Shown one piece after another: positions 44,246 to 53,314 of a stretch of DNA of 64,000 nucleotides. Both the position numbers and the translations under genes were made by a program. How positions within the stretch are numbered: position 1 is the stretch's first letter; each line of letters opens with the position of its first letter. Source of the DNA: Flavobacterium akiainvivens (GTDB lineage: Bacteria > Bacteroidota > Bacteroidia > Flavobacteriales > Flavobacteriaceae); the NCBI RefSeq assembly GCF_001278115.1, contig NZ_LIYD01000005.1, positions 2,906,281-2,970,280 on the forward strand. The letters are read 5' to 3'. Below the pieces are notes generated by a model, which saw only the letters and a program-made list of their open reading frames with translations, was not told the origin of the DNA and did not search any database.

Positions 44246-45241
44246 ATGAGCGATAATCCAAAGTTTGCAGTAATTGGCGGCGGAAGCTGGGCTACTGCCA
44301 TTGCCAAAATGCTGTGTTCTAATGTAAACCAGATTGCCTGGTATATGCGCAATGAATATGCAATAGAGCATTTAAAACTGCAAAAGCACAACCCAAACTA
44401 CCTTAGCTCGGTAGAATTTGACATAAAAAAACTGCTGCTTACCAACGATATTAACGAGGCCGTTGCACACGCCGACTACATTATATTTGCCATACCCTCT
44501 GCCTTTTTAAGCGCCGAGCTGGAAAAACTTACCGTAAGCCTTAAAGACAAGGTTATTTTTAGCGCCATTAAAGGTATTGTGCCCGAAACAAGCCTTATTG
44601 TGGGCGAACACTTTCATAATGAATATGATATTGATTATGATAACATAGGCGTTATAACCGGCCCGTGCCATGCCGAAGAGGTAGCCCTTGAGCGCCTTTC
44701 GTACCTTACTATAGCCTGTGGCGATGAGCAGCATGCCAAAACCATGGCTAAAAACCTCAACAGCCACTACATTAAGACCAAGATATCTGACGATATTATT
44801 GGCACAGAATATGCTGCAATGCTTAAGAACATTTATGCCATTGCCGCCGGTATTGCCCACGGCCTTGGCTATGGCGATAACTTTCAGGCGCTGCTGATGA
44901 GCAACTCCATCCGCGAGATGAAGAAATTTATACGCAAGGTGCACAAAATGAAGCGCAACATAAACGACAGCGCCTACCTGGGCGACCTATTGGTTACCGG
45001 ATATTCGGTATTTTCGCGCAACAGGATGTTTGGCAATATGATAGGCAAAGGCTATACCGTAAAAAGCGCCATGATGGAAATGAGCATGGTGGCCGAGGGG
45101 TATTATGCCGCCAAAAGTGCCCACAAGCTTAACGAGAGCTACAAAGCCAAAACCCCTATTATAGATGCCGTGTATGATATTTTGTATGACGGCAAAGAGG
45201 CAAAAAAAGTATTTAAAAAACTTACCGAAAAACTAAACTAA
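44246..45241 (+). CDS. gpsA: Glycerol-3-phosphate dehydrogenase [NAD(P)+]
   Basis: Reduces dihydroxyacetone phosphate to sn-glycerol-3-phosphate, the backbone of membrane lipids. The 331-residue protein has the cofactor-binding motif VIGGGSWATAIAKML at the start. The catalytic and conserved blocks are IITGPCHAEEVA, ISDDIIGTEYAAMLKNIYAIAAG (Lys in MLKN) and AHGLGYGDN. The C-terminal LGDLLVTGYSVFSRNRMFG is standard. The terC start lies 3 bp past its stop, so they form an operon. Confidence 0.95.
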   Translation: MSDNPKFAVIGGGSWATAIAKMLCSNVNQIAWYMRNEYAIEHLKLQKHNPNYLSSVEFDIKKLLLTNDINEAVAHADYIIFAIPSAFLSAELEKLTVSLKDKVIFSAIKGIVPETSLIVGEHFHNEYDIDYDNIGVITGPCHAEEVALERLSYLTIACGDEQHAKTMAKNLNSHYIKTKISDDIIGTEYAAMLKNIYAIAAGIAHGLGYGDNFQALLMSNSIREMKKFIRKVHKMKRNINDSAYLGDLLVTGYSVFSRNRMFGNMIGKGYTVKSAMMEMSMVAEGYYAAKSAHKLNESYKAKTPIIDAVYDILYDGKEAKKVFKKLTEKLN

Positions 45242-45244
45242 GCC

Positions 45245-46243
45245 ATGGAGCACGACCACTTAATAAACCATCCTGTTGTTTTGGGCGCCTTTGGCGTGGT
45301 TATACTTATCATGCTGCTGCTGGACCTGGGCGTTTTTAATAAAAAGAGCCATGTGGTGAGCAACAAGGAGGCACTTACCTGGTCAATAGTATGGATAGGC
45401 CTTTCTATGGCGTTTAGCGGCGTTATTTATTACACGATGGACTTTGACTCGTTTGCACGTTTTCAAAGCGCCTACTGGATAGAAAAAGCCCTTTCTGTAG
45501 ACAACCTGTTTGTATTTATAATGGTCTTCGGGTTTTTTAATGTGCCCAAGCACCTGCACCACAAAGTGCTGTTTTGGGGTATTATAGGCGCGCTGGTATT
45601 CAGGGCCATATTTATTTTTACAGGGGTTGAGCTTATTAACCTTACCTACCTGCCGGCCATGGAAATATTTGGCAAAGAGGTAGAAATTAACGTAGTGCTT
45701 ACCCTATTCGGGCTTTTCCTTATAGGTGCCGGTATAAAATCATGGGGTGCAAATGAAGATACTGACGAGAACAAGGACTTTACCAAAAGCCCCGGCGCGC
45801 GTATAGTGCACAAATTTTTTAAGGTATCTGAAAACTACGACGGCGATAAGTTCTTTACCATACAAAACGGTATAAAAATGGCTACTCCCCTGCTGGTTGT
45901 GGTAGCCGTTATTGAGTTTACCGACCTTATTTTTGCGGTAGATTCCATCCCGGCCATTTTTGCCATAGCGCCGGATGACCCTTTTATACTGTACACTTCT
46001 AACATATTTGCCATACTGGGCTTAAGGGCACTGTATTTTTTACTGGCCAACTTTATGCACATGTTCAGCAAGCTGCACTATGGCCTGGCGCTTATACTGG
46101 CGTTTATAGGCATAAAAATGCTTATAAGCCCATTTGTACACATTTCTTCGCCTGTGTCTTTAGCTGTGGTAGGTGGCATACTTATTGGCGCTGTAATAGC
46201 CTCATTTGCGTTCCCGGCCAAAAACCCTGCTGAACAGGATTAG
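45245..46243 (+). CDS. TerC/Alx family integral membrane protein
   Basis: A 332-residue polytopic protein with about nine hydrophobic segments, beginning VVLGAFGVVILIMLLLDLGVF. The family's acidic motifs occur twice: SVDNLFVFIMVFGFF near residue 90 and FAVDSIPAIFAIAPDDPF near residue 235. Both Asp face the membrane and are implicated in Mn2+ export and tellurite resistance. It is co-transcribed with gpsA. The stop codon overlaps the convergent GH92 stop by 4 bp. Transport substrate is inferred from the family. Confidence 0.9.
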   Translation: MEHDHLINHPVVLGAFGVVILIMLLLDLGVFNKKSHVVSNKEALTWSIVWIGLSMAFSGVIYYTMDFDSFARFQSAYWIEKALSVDNLFVFIMVFGFFNVPKHLHHKVLFWGIIGALVFRAIFIFTGVELINLTYLPAMEIFGKEVEINVVLTLFGLFLIGAGIKSWGANEDTDENKDFTKSPGARIVHKFFKVSENYDGDKFFTIQNGIKMATPLLVVVAVIEFTDLIFAVDSIPAIFAIAPDDPFILYTSNIFAILGLRALYFLLANFMHMFSKLHYGLALILAFIGIKMLISPFVHISSPVSLAVVGGILIGAVIASFAFPAKNPAEQD

Positions 46244-49119
46244 GGTTTTTGTACCGTAATCTCATCTATAAAAATAAACGCTTCGCCATCTGCACCCTGG
46301 TGCCACTGGGGTAATGTGCCGTAGTTATAGGCCTTAACCTTTATGTAGCGGGCTTTTGTGCCTTTAAGTTCGGCGCCTTCAAGCCCAAATGAATGGTCCT
46401 GCACGTTATAATCCTGCGCGGGCACTGTGTTTTCTATGGTTTTTAGCAGCTTAAATTCCTTACCATCGTTACTGGTATAAAATTCCACTTTCGTGGGAAA
46501 TTCAATCCACGCGCGGCTGTCCTGCAAAAAGCGGGCATGCACGGCGCTTACCCTGGTTTTCTTTTGCAGGTCTATTACGGCCTCAAAATCCTGGCCCTGG
46601 TAGCCCTGCCAGCCGCCCATGCGCCAGTCTTCGTTACCGGGAATGCCATCAATAAGCGCTTCTGCACCACCGGCGGTATACTGCGGGTTGTAGGTTGACT
46701 TAATGCTTATGGTGTAGTTGTTGGGCTTTTTAACAAAACGGGCGGTTACCACATCGCTCTTAATGCCGTTGCGCTCGCTGTAAAAAACCACCTCATCATA
46801 GTTTTTAGAAATGGTAAGCGGTTTTTCATAAACGCTGAAAGCCTGTTTGTTGCTCCAGCGCTCTGTATACACATCGTCCTGGTTCAGGCTGTAGTAAATC
46901 ACATCATTAGGTTTATCAGCCGTTAGTGTAAGCCTGGCTTTATTCCTAAACGACGGCACATTAGGCGAAACCACCGGCACGGGTATAATAGCACTATATT
47001 GCATAGCCGTCAGCTTATTTACATCAAGCTGAGATGTCCCTTCACTGTGCGTATCCCAAACTGTATCTATAAACTGAAGATTATCAGGTCCGGAAGTTTT
47101 TGTTATTGAAAAATCTGTACCATTCTCAAACTTTATTGTTGCATTGTAGTAGGGTGTTGTTGTTGCCCATTTATCAAAGCCGGGAGTAACCCTGTAAATA
47201 CCCATACTGCTCAGCACATACCACGCGCTCATTTGCCCGCAGTCTTCGTTGCCTATAAGCCCGTCAGGTGTGTTTTTATAGAAGTTGTTGAGGATGTAGT
47301 GTACTTTTTCCTTAGTCTTTTCGGGCTTGTCTACATAATTGTACAAATAGGCCATGTGGTGGCTGGGCTCGTTGCCGTGGGCATACTGGCCTATAAGCCC
47401 GGTAACGTCTACCTGCTGGCGGCCGGTGGTGGCACTGGGCGCGCTGAACATTTCATCCAGCTTGGCTTCAAATTTTTCAGGTCCACCATAAGCTGTTATC
47501 ATTCCCTCTATATCCTGCGGCACAAAAAAGCTGTACTGCCAACTGTTGCCCTCGGTAAAATTGTTGTTTATTTCGCGCGGGTCAAACGGGCTTTCCCATC
47601 CGCCGTTGCGCTTGGGACGCATGTGTAGTGAACTTTTATCAAACAGGTTTTTCCAGTTCTGGCTGCGCTTCATAAAATACCGGTAATCGTCAGTATGTCC
47701 GGTCATTTCTGCCATTTGCGCAATACACCAGTCGTCATAGGCATATTCAAGGGTTTTAGAGACGCTTTCGTGTTCATTGTCAATGCTTATAAACCCGTTG
47801 CGCTTGTAGGCATCGAGCCCCAGGTGGCTGAGCATGGCGCTGTGTTTGGCCGCCTGGAACGCCTTTTCATAATCAAAGCCTTTTATGCCTTTAGCCATAG
47901 CATCGGCCATAACGCTGACTGAGTGGTAGCCTATCATACAGTCGGTCTCATTACTAGCCAGTTCCCAAACGGGCAGGCGGCCGCCCTGCTCATACTGTGC
48001 CAGGAAGGTGTTAATAAAATCAGCGGTACGTTTCTTTTCGATAAGCGTATACAGGGGGTGTGCCGCGCGGAAGGTATCCCAAAGCGAAAACACGCTGTAA
48101 TAATCAAAGCCTTCGGCGGTATGAATTTCATTATCCCTGCCGCGATATTGATGGTCTACATCCATGGCAATATTGGGCTGCATCATGGTATGGTAGAGCG
48201 CGGTATAAAAAACAGCCAGCTTGTCTTTATCGTCTTCGGTAATTTCTATTTTAGAAAGGGCGGTATCCCAGGCGGTAGCGGCGGCGGTTTTGGTTTTTTC
48301 GAAATCCCAGCCGGGTAGTTCGGCTTTCAGGTTTTTGGCAGCGCCATCGGTACCGGTAGGGCTAAGCGCGACTTTTACCAAAAGCTGTTCGCCGGCTTTG
48401 ACCTCTTTTCCAAAGCTTATCGCGAGAAGCGAACCTGCAAAAAAGGTATCGGTAACCTTAGCTGGGGCAAAGGCATTGTTGTTTACGGCATTTATTTTAA
48501 CCGGTGTGCTAAACTCAATACGGGCATACACATACTGGTCGCGTGCCCAGGCCTCGCTACGGCGGAAAACCTCAATGGTTTTATTGTCTATAACCCGTAC
48601 TTCGCCCATTAGCAGCTTGTCGCGGTGGTTCAGGTCGAGTATAATGTTGGCCTGGCCTGCTTTGGTAAACGTATAACGGTGCAGCCCCACGCGGGTAGTA
48701 GTGGTCAGCTCTGCCTTTATGCCGTTATCCAGCTGTACCGAGTAATATCCGGCGGAAGCCTTTTCGTTTTTGTGGGAGAATGTTGATGCATAGCCCTGGT
48801 TAGTAAGCTTTGGCGTGCCCATAGTGGGCATGAGCATGATGTCGCCAAAATCAGAGCAGCCGGTGCCGTTAAGGTGCGTATGTGAAAAGCCGTAAATTTT
48901 AGCATCAGAATAATGGTAGCCGCTGCAACCGTCCCAACTGCCGTCTATACGGGTATCAGGGCTCAGCTGCACCATGCCAAACGGCAATGTAGCGCCGGGA
49001 AACGTATGCCCGTGCCCACCGGTGCCTATAAAAGGATTTACGTACTGCGAAAAGTTAGTATTTTGACAATATGCCGAAATTGAAAACCCAATAACGGCAA
49101 GGATTGACAGCTTTTTCAT
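46240..49119 (-). CDS. Glycoside hydrolase family 92 alpha-mannosidase, secreted
   Basis: A 959-residue protein from ATG 49119; a longer frame to 49293 lacks a signal and would overlap the TPR gene. A signal peptide (MKKLSILAVIGFSISAYCQ) is followed by VNPFIGTGGHGHTFPGATLP, the GH92 opening. GCSDFGDI carries conserved ligands. GNEPSHHMAYLYNY (acid Glu) and GNEDCGQMSAWYVLSSMG (base Asp) are the catalytic signatures of Ca2+-dependent alpha-mannosidases. After about 700 a chitobiase-like domain and a discoidin-like (F5/8) carbohydrate-binding domain end the protein. It likely trims mannose from N-glycans or mannans. It is monocistronic. Confidence 0.93.
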   Translation of the reverse strand: MKKLSILAVIGFSISAYCQNTNFSQYVNPFIGTGGHGHTFPGATLPFGMVQLSPDTRIDGSWDGCSGYHYSDAKIYGFSHTHLNGTGCSDFGDIMLMPTMGTPKLTNQGYASTFSHKNEKASAGYYSVQLDNGIKAELTTTTRVGLHRYTFTKAGQANIILDLNHRDKLLMGEVRVIDNKTIEVFRRSEAWARDQYVYARIEFSTPVKINAVNNNAFAPAKVTDTFFAGSLLAISFGKEVKAGEQLLVKVALSPTGTDGAAKNLKAELPGWDFEKTKTAAATAWDTALSKIEITEDDKDKLAVFYTALYHTMMQPNIAMDVDHQYRGRDNEIHTAEGFDYYSVFSLWDTFRAAHPLYTLIEKKRTADFINTFLAQYEQGGRLPVWELASNETDCMIGYHSVSVMADAMAKGIKGFDYEKAFQAAKHSAMLSHLGLDAYKRNGFISIDNEHESVSKTLEYAYDDWCIAQMAEMTGHTDDYRYFMKRSQNWKNLFDKSSLHMRPKRNGGWESPFDPREINNNFTEGNSWQYSFFVPQDIEGMITAYGGPEKFEAKLDEMFSAPSATTGRQQVDVTGLIGQYAHGNEPSHHMAYLYNYVDKPEKTKEKVHYILNNFYKNTPDGLIGNEDCGQMSAWYVLSSMGIYRVTPGFDKWATTTPYYNATIKFENGTDFSITKTSGPDNLQFIDTVWDTHSEGTSQLDVNKLTAMQYSAIIPVPVVSPNVPSFRNKARLTLTADKPNDVIYYSLNQDDVYTERWSNKQAFSVYEKPLTISKNYDEVVFYSERNGIKSDVVTARFVKKPNNYTISIKSTYNPQYTAGGAEALIDGIPGNEDWRMGGWQGYQGQDFEAVIDLQKKTRVSAVHARFLQDSRAWIEFPTKVEFYTSNDGKEFKLLKTIENTVPAQDYNVQDHSFGLEGAELKGTKARYIKVKAYNYGTLPQWHQGADGEAFIFIDEITVQKP

Positions 49120-49157
49120 TTTTAGGTTGATTATTTTGATAAATGTATAAAAAATAA

Positions 49158-49180
49158 GAAAGCCGCACATGGCGGCTTTC
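49158..49180 (-). terminator. Intrinsic terminator after the TPR gene
   Basis: Stem GAAAGCCGC/GCGGCTTTC with a 5-nt loop, followed on the minus strand by TTATTTTTTAT. Confidence 0.75.
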
Positions 49181-49195
49181 ACTTTACTAACAGGC

Positions 49196-49729
49196 TTATT
49201 TTTTAGATTTCTTTTTCCCAGGCTTTTTCTTCTTCGGCGGCTTAACCAGTTCGCGCTTGTCTTTAACGCGTTTAATATGGTCGTCCATATCATCCATAAA
49301 GCGGTTGTTAAGGCATTTAAGCTTAGCCGCCTTGTAAGTTTTTATGGCCTTTTTGTACTTCGACTCCTTTTCATACAGCACGCCTTGTAGCCACAAGAGT
49401 TTGGCCTCATCTATGCCTGGCACTTTAAACCCGGCATCTATAATGTTTTGGCATTCTTCGTCGCGACCCAGGTTGAGCAGCATTTCGGCATACTTGTAGT
49501 ACACCGGCATATAAGTATTATCGAGGTACAGCACCATCCTGTAATGAAACTCGGCCTGTTTATGGTCTTCAAGCTGTTCGTTATAAATGCACCCCATAAG
49601 GTAGTGCGCGCCGGTATGCTCGTCATCGGCAGCTATAACATATTGCAGCTTTTCTATACATTCTTCAACGTTATACGGGTAATTGTCCCTCGCCTGAATG
49701 TACATTACTTCATAGGTATTAATTCCCAT
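49196..49729 (-). CDS. Tetratricopeptide repeat protein
   Basis: A 177-residue cytoplasmic protein built of TPR-like helical pairs (for example GAHYLMGCIYNEQLEDHKQAEFHYRMVLYLD and LLWLQGVLYEKESKYKKAIKTYKAA; both segments are conventional TPRs). It ends in an extremely basic tail, KKKKPGKKKSKK, suggesting contact with nucleic acid or acidic partners. No signal peptide. Function unknown. It is separated from rtcB by 184 bp containing a REP-like unit. Confidence 0.8.
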   Translation of the reverse strand: MGINTYEVMYIQARDNYPYNVEECIEKLQYVIAADDEHTGAHYLMGCIYNEQLEDHKQAEFHYRMVLYLDNTYMPVYYKYAEMLLNLGRDEECQNIIDAGFKVPGIDEAKLLWLQGVLYEKESKYKKAIKTYKAAKLKCLNNRFMDDMDDHIKRVKDKRELVKPPKKKKPGKKKSKK

Positions 49730-49794
49730 TGTTTTAATTGTTTAATTATTATTTTTTTGCTTGAAGTCCGTACTTCGACTCGCTATAACTATCT

Positions 49795-49843
49795 CCCCGG
49801 GATTTCATCCCGGGCTATTATTCGCGACCCCTTCAGGGTCGGG
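49795..49843. repeat. REP-like double hairpin, copy 2
   Basis: CCCGGGATTTCATCCCGGG followed by GACCCCTTCAGGGTC, in the same order and orientation as the unit at 25182. Confidence 0.8.
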
Positions 49844-49913
49844 AGGCGTTGTTATTGTGAAAGACAGGCGCAGCATGACTGCTACCTGCTATCTGCCTAC
49901 TGAACACTGAACA

Positions 49914-51311
49914 CTACCCCCTATCCATCCTCACGATTTTGGGTGTAAAGCTGCCCACCACATCTACCAGTTCGCTTTGCTGCGCCATGACTTTGTTGAT
50001 GTCTTTGTAGGCCATTGGGGCTTCGTCAAGGCCTGCGCCAAGAAGGGTAACCCCGTGGTCTTTCAGCACTTTCTTAACCTCGCTCATGGTAATGTTTTGC
50101 TTGGCCTGCGAGCGCGACATGAGCCTGCCCGCACCGTGCGAAGCCGAATTGATGCTTTCTGCATTGCCCAAACCTTTTACAATATAGCCGGGCGCCGTCA
50201 TACTGCCGGGGATGATACCCAGCACGTCTTTTTGCGCCGGGGTGGCCCCTTTGCGGTGTACGATAAGCTCCTCGCCGTTAATGATTTCTTTCCAGGCAAA
50301 GTTGTGGTGGTTTTCTACCACTTTAAGCGGACGCGCACTCAGCGCCTTTGCAATACGGCGGTGAATGTCGTGGTGGCATGCCGAGGCATAATCGCCTGCC
50401 AGGTTCATGGCTATCCAGTATTCCTGGCCGTCGTGCGTGTCGAGGTCCAGCCACGCCAGGTGACGTGCCTCTTTGGGCAGCGGGGTTTGCTTCATGGCCA
50501 GCGCGGTGTAATGTTTGGCAATGTTGGCGCCAAGCCCACGCGAACCGCTGTGCGACAGTACACCCACATACTTACCGGCAGGAAGCCCGAAAACAGGGTC
50601 GTTTGCCGGTACGTCTACAATGCCAAACTCTACAAAGTGGTTGCCCCCGCCCGAACTGCCCAGTTGCAAATACGCCTTATTCTTAAGGGTTTTGAGCAAC
50701 GGGATTTCGCGGAAGGCAGCGCGCTCGAATATTTCGTGGTCGGCCGGGTTTTTGTGTGCCTCGCTCATGCCAAATTTGGTATGCTCCTGCAAAATGCCCA
50801 CATACTTATCTTTATGCCCTTCCAGATACGACGGGTTAATGTCATACACGGTAAGGCACATACGGCAGCCAATATCTACCCCCACCCCATACGGAATCAC
50901 AGCGTTTTCGGTAGCCAGTACGCCGCCAATGGGCAGTCCATAACCGGCATGGCCGTCGGGCATAAGGGCACCGGCCTTACTCACGGGGAGCTTGAGCGCA
51001 GTGTACAGCTGCTCTTTAGCCAGGGGTTCAATACCGTTTTCGCCATAAATAACAAATGGCGCACGGGTTGGGTTCAGCCTTCGTGCCTCTGTTTTCTTCG
51101 CGGTAAGCAGGGCTTCAGCCGTTTTGCCGAAGATGCCGTCTCCCATAAACTGTTGCGGGTCGGCCAGTACTTCCTTAAGCAGCGCGAGTACTCTATCGTT
51201 GGTCTCGCGTTTGTAATGTTTCTTTACGGTTTCCAGTGCATAAGTAATTGCGTTTGTTTGCGGGAAACCTATATCAATAAGGGTGTTACCCCTCAGTTTT
51301 AATTTTGCCAT
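49914..51311 (-). CDS. rtcB: RtcB family RNA ligase
   Basis: RtcB joins a 5'-OH RNA end to a 2',3'-cyclic or 3'-phosphate end with GTP and Mn2+, repairing cut tRNA or rRNA. The 465-residue protein shows the metal and catalytic blocks YGVGVDIGCRMC (conserved Cys), LGSSGGGNHFVEFG, LSHSGSRGLG, HHNFAWKE, HRKGATPAQKD and the GTP-attaching His region SASHGAGRLMSRSQAK. VDIGCRMC rather than the usual DINCGVR places it in a sub-branch of the family. Its gene is 44 bp downstream of the PcfJ-like gene on the same strand, so they form an operon. The family is certain; the subgroup's substrate is unknown. Confidence 0.95.
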   Translation of the reverse strand: MAKLKLRGNTLIDIGFPQTNAITYALETVKKHYKRETNDRVLALLKEVLADPQQFMGDGIFGKTAEALLTAKKTEARRLNPTRAPFVIYGENGIEPLAKEQLYTALKLPVSKAGALMPDGHAGYGLPIGGVLATENAVIPYGVGVDIGCRMCLTVYDINPSYLEGHKDKYVGILQEHTKFGMSEAHKNPADHEIFERAAFREIPLLKTLKNKAYLQLGSSGGGNHFVEFGIVDVPANDPVFGLPAGKYVGVLSHSGSRGLGANIAKHYTALAMKQTPLPKEARHLAWLDLDTHDGQEYWIAMNLAGDYASACHHDIHRRIAKALSARPLKVVENHHNFAWKEIINGEELIVHRKGATPAQKDVLGIIPGSMTAPGYIVKGLGNAESINSASHGAGRLMSRSQAKQNITMSEVKKVLKDHGVTLLGAGLDEAPMAYKDINKVMAQQSELVDVVGSFTPKIVRMDRG

Positions 51312-51355
51312 AATGGTTTAAAATTTTAAATTAAGCCAAGGCGGCGCTAACCGCC

Positions 51356-52804
51356 TTAGCTGCAACGTGACACAAGCCACAGGATTTTGATTATGAAAAA
51401 CACAATCTTTAGAACTGAAGCAGCATCTACATTAAAATCGGCATCAGAGCCAAAGCCGTAACCCGCTGCGGGCCTGTAAGGCTCATAGGGTTCAAAAGCA
51501 GGCTCCTGGCGCGGTATGGGCACCACCCGTGGCATTTCTGCCGGAGGGTTTACAGCCGGAACTACCGGAGGCACATACTGCCTGGGTTCATAATAGCTAT
51601 AAAGCTCGCATGCTATGGTTATGCCCTGGGCCTTTGCCCATGCCAGGATGTGCGTTTCTGCCTCGGCAGATACATCATCGTTATACTTGGCCCTTGCCTC
51701 AACAAGGTTCATGGTAACCGGGCTCACATCAAGCGTTGCAAGCGTATCAAAACCCTCCCTGCCCTCTACACACTTACGTAGAGAGAAGATTGCAGCACGG
51801 CCTTCCTCGCAATCCAGCGCATAATCAGCAACGCAGTGGCTCATTTCATGGCCTTCTTCATACAGCGCCTCGCTATCGGTTAGCTGTATGATTTTGTAGG
51901 TTGTGCTGCCTTTTACCACCTCATAGCCGGCAATATTAGCCGGAACCCAGCCATTTCGGGCTTCTGCCTCCCGGCGTTTTGCCATTTCAAGGTGGTAATC
52001 GGCTGCCAGCCTGCTAACTGATGCCCAGGTACGGCCCTTAAAGCTGTAAGCAGCGTTGGTACGGTGCATTTCGGCGGCATACTCAACCACCAGTTGTATG
52101 GCGGCTACGTTACCCACTTCAGGGGCTCTTTTAGCAATGAAGCATATTACCTCAGCCCTGAATGCGGCGTTTGTTATTTCCTCAAGGGCGGCACTCCAGG
52201 CTATGGCCTCGGCTACAGCCGCATTAGCGCCATAACCCAGCGCCTGTGCCCTGCGGATGGCCTGCTCTACGGTAAGTGTGCCCGGCGTATTGCGGAACTC
52301 GTGCGCCATTTTTTTTGTGAATACCGCGGGAAAGGCGCACAAATCGTGCACACTATCGCCCCGGCCCAGCTGTATGTACCACAGCATGTGTATCTTACTG
52401 CTTTCGGCAAACACATATTCCATAAAGGCAGGTACTTCATACTTTGCAAACAGGTGCCTGATAAGGCTTGCCAGCTGGCCTTCTGCCGTAAGGCTGTCCT
52501 TAACCCAGGTGTTGGCCGGGTTAACGGTTTTGTTGCCAAAGGCCGCTATGTTGCCCAGTATTTCTATATAGCCGGGGTTGCGCAGTATGCCGTAGCATTT
52601 TTTGCTGAACACCACCATTAGCAACTCACGGAAAGCATCTCTCTTAAAGGCGCTGTTTGCGGTGCCCATTGCGGCAAACTGCATGGCTATGGCGTTTTCT
52701 ATGCCGTTGCCTGTAGTGGCGCTGTCTGGGTTTGTATAAAGCCTTTCTACCAACGCAGGGAAGCGTATGGCGAAAGGTGCTGCGGTGTTGTGTAGTGTTT
52801 CCAT
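51356..52804 (-). CDS. PcfJ-like protein, partner of RtcB
   Basis: A 482-residue protein. Residues about 320-370 carry the PcfJ signature: a His in EGHEMSHCVADYALDC, followed by GRAAIFSLRKC and then ATLDVSPVTMNLVEARAKYND and AWAKAQGI. The first 300 residues are alpha-helical with many Ala and may be a helical repeat scaffold; no signal peptide. The C-terminus has a proline-rich stretch and a hydrophobic end (SVLKIVFFIIKILWLV) that could anchor it to the membrane. PcfJ-domain genes are often found beside rtcB in Bacteroidota, suggesting a joint role in RNA repair or processing. The association is from memory and gene order; biochemical function is unknown. Confidence 0.8.
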   Translation of the reverse strand: METLHNTAAPFAIRFPALVERLYTNPDSATTGNGIENAIAMQFAAMGTANSAFKRDAFRELLMVVFSKKCYGILRNPGYIEILGNIAAFGNKTVNPANTWVKDSLTAEGQLASLIRHLFAKYEVPAFMEYVFAESSKIHMLWYIQLGRGDSVHDLCAFPAVFTKKMAHEFRNTPGTLTVEQAIRRAQALGYGANAAVAEAIAWSAALEEITNAAFRAEVICFIAKRAPEVGNVAAIQLVVEYAAEMHRTNAAYSFKGRTWASVSRLAADYHLEMAKRREAEARNGWVPANIAGYEVVKGSTTYKIIQLTDSEALYEEGHEMSHCVADYALDCEEGRAAIFSLRKCVEGREGFDTLATLDVSPVTMNLVEARAKYNDDVSAEAETHILAWAKAQGITIACELYSYYEPRQYVPPVVPAVNPPAEMPRVVPIPRQEPAFEPYEPYRPAAGYGFGSDADFNVDAASVLKIVFFIIKILWLVSRCS

Positions 52805-52971
52805 GGCTTGTTGTTTTTAAAATCTGAAGCCATGGAAATACCCGGCAGCAGACTATGTTTTACTTGGTTTTATCATGTATTGTTATTGCTTTATTTTTTT
52901 AATTAAGTCCGCTTTCAGCAACGTGTAGCTACTCCCTCTCCTTTGGAGAGGGTTGGGGAGAGGCTGTTGGG

Positions 52972-53010
52972 AATAAAAAAAGCCCGGTCGTTAACGGGAC
53001 CGGGCTTTTA
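52972..53010 (-). terminator. Intrinsic terminator 2 of the leader region
   Basis: Stem AAAAGCCCGGTC/GACCGGGCTTTT with a short loop, followed by T7 on the minus strand. It lies between the second small frame and pcfJ. Confidence 0.85.
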
Positions 53011-53037
53011 CCTGACGTGCAGGTGTTACTCCTCCTT

Positions 53038-53133
53038 TCACAAGGGAATATGCGGTCCTATGTAAGCATTGCACACGAAATCTTCGGTGCGGCCTATTGA
53101 TGCTGTATGTAAAATGTGCTGTAGCATGGGCAT
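53038..53133 (-). CDS. Possible small protein (31 codons), leader frame 2
   Basis: The frame MPMLQHILHTASIGRTED, continuing FVCNAYIGPHIPL, starts immediately after the T-run of terminator 1, so its ATG would be at the very 3' edge of that terminator. A purine-rich GAAAGGAGGAG lies after its stop. It is tested here only by its position between two terminators. Chance cannot be excluded at this length; it may instead be part of a structured RNA. Confidence 0.25.
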   Translation of the reverse strand: MPMLQHILHTASIGRTEDFVCNAYIGPHIPL

Positions 53134-53168
53134 AAAAAAACCCCGGAGCTTAGTGGCTTCGGGGTTGT
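53133..53168 (-). terminator. Intrinsic terminator 1 of the leader region
   Basis: Stem AACCCCG/CGGGGTT enclosing a partly paired loop, followed on the minus strand by TTTTTTTAT. Confidence 0.75.
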
Positions 53169-53189
53169 ATATATTTTTACAGATGATTT

Positions 53190-53276
53190 CTATCTAAAAA
53201 ACATGGCACAATACCCCTGAGCCAGCACAGGAACTCCTGCACTTTGTAGCTTGTATATAGATATTGTGAAACGCAT
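53190..53276 (-). CDS. Possible small protein (28 codons), leader frame 1
   Basis: The frame MRFTISIYKLQSAGVPVL, continuing AQGYCAMFFR, starts 31 nt after the promoter, with an A-rich upstream stretch (AAAAAAAATAAAACT) typical of Bacteroidota start regions, and is followed by terminator 1. This promoter-frame-terminator order is that of a short gene or an attenuation leader. No homologue is recognised. Confidence 0.4.
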   Translation of the reverse strand: MRFTISIYKLQSAGVPVLAQGYCAMFFR

Positions 53277-53306
53277 AGTTTTATTTTTTTTCTTGTTATT
53301 GAGCTG

Positions 53307-53314
53307 CAAATGTA
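53307..53314 (-). promoter_or_regulatory. Strong TTTG-N19-TAnnTTTG promoter of the leader region
   Basis: On the minus strand TTTG is followed by 19 bases and TACATTTG. This is the best match to the Bacteroidota consensus seen in the window, and it faces pcfJ-rtcB. Confidence 0.8.

Noticed and set aside
49977..51302. A 441-codon frame antisense to rtcB
   Set aside because: Its length comes from the codon bias of rtcB on the other strand. The product has no family-like segments or start context.
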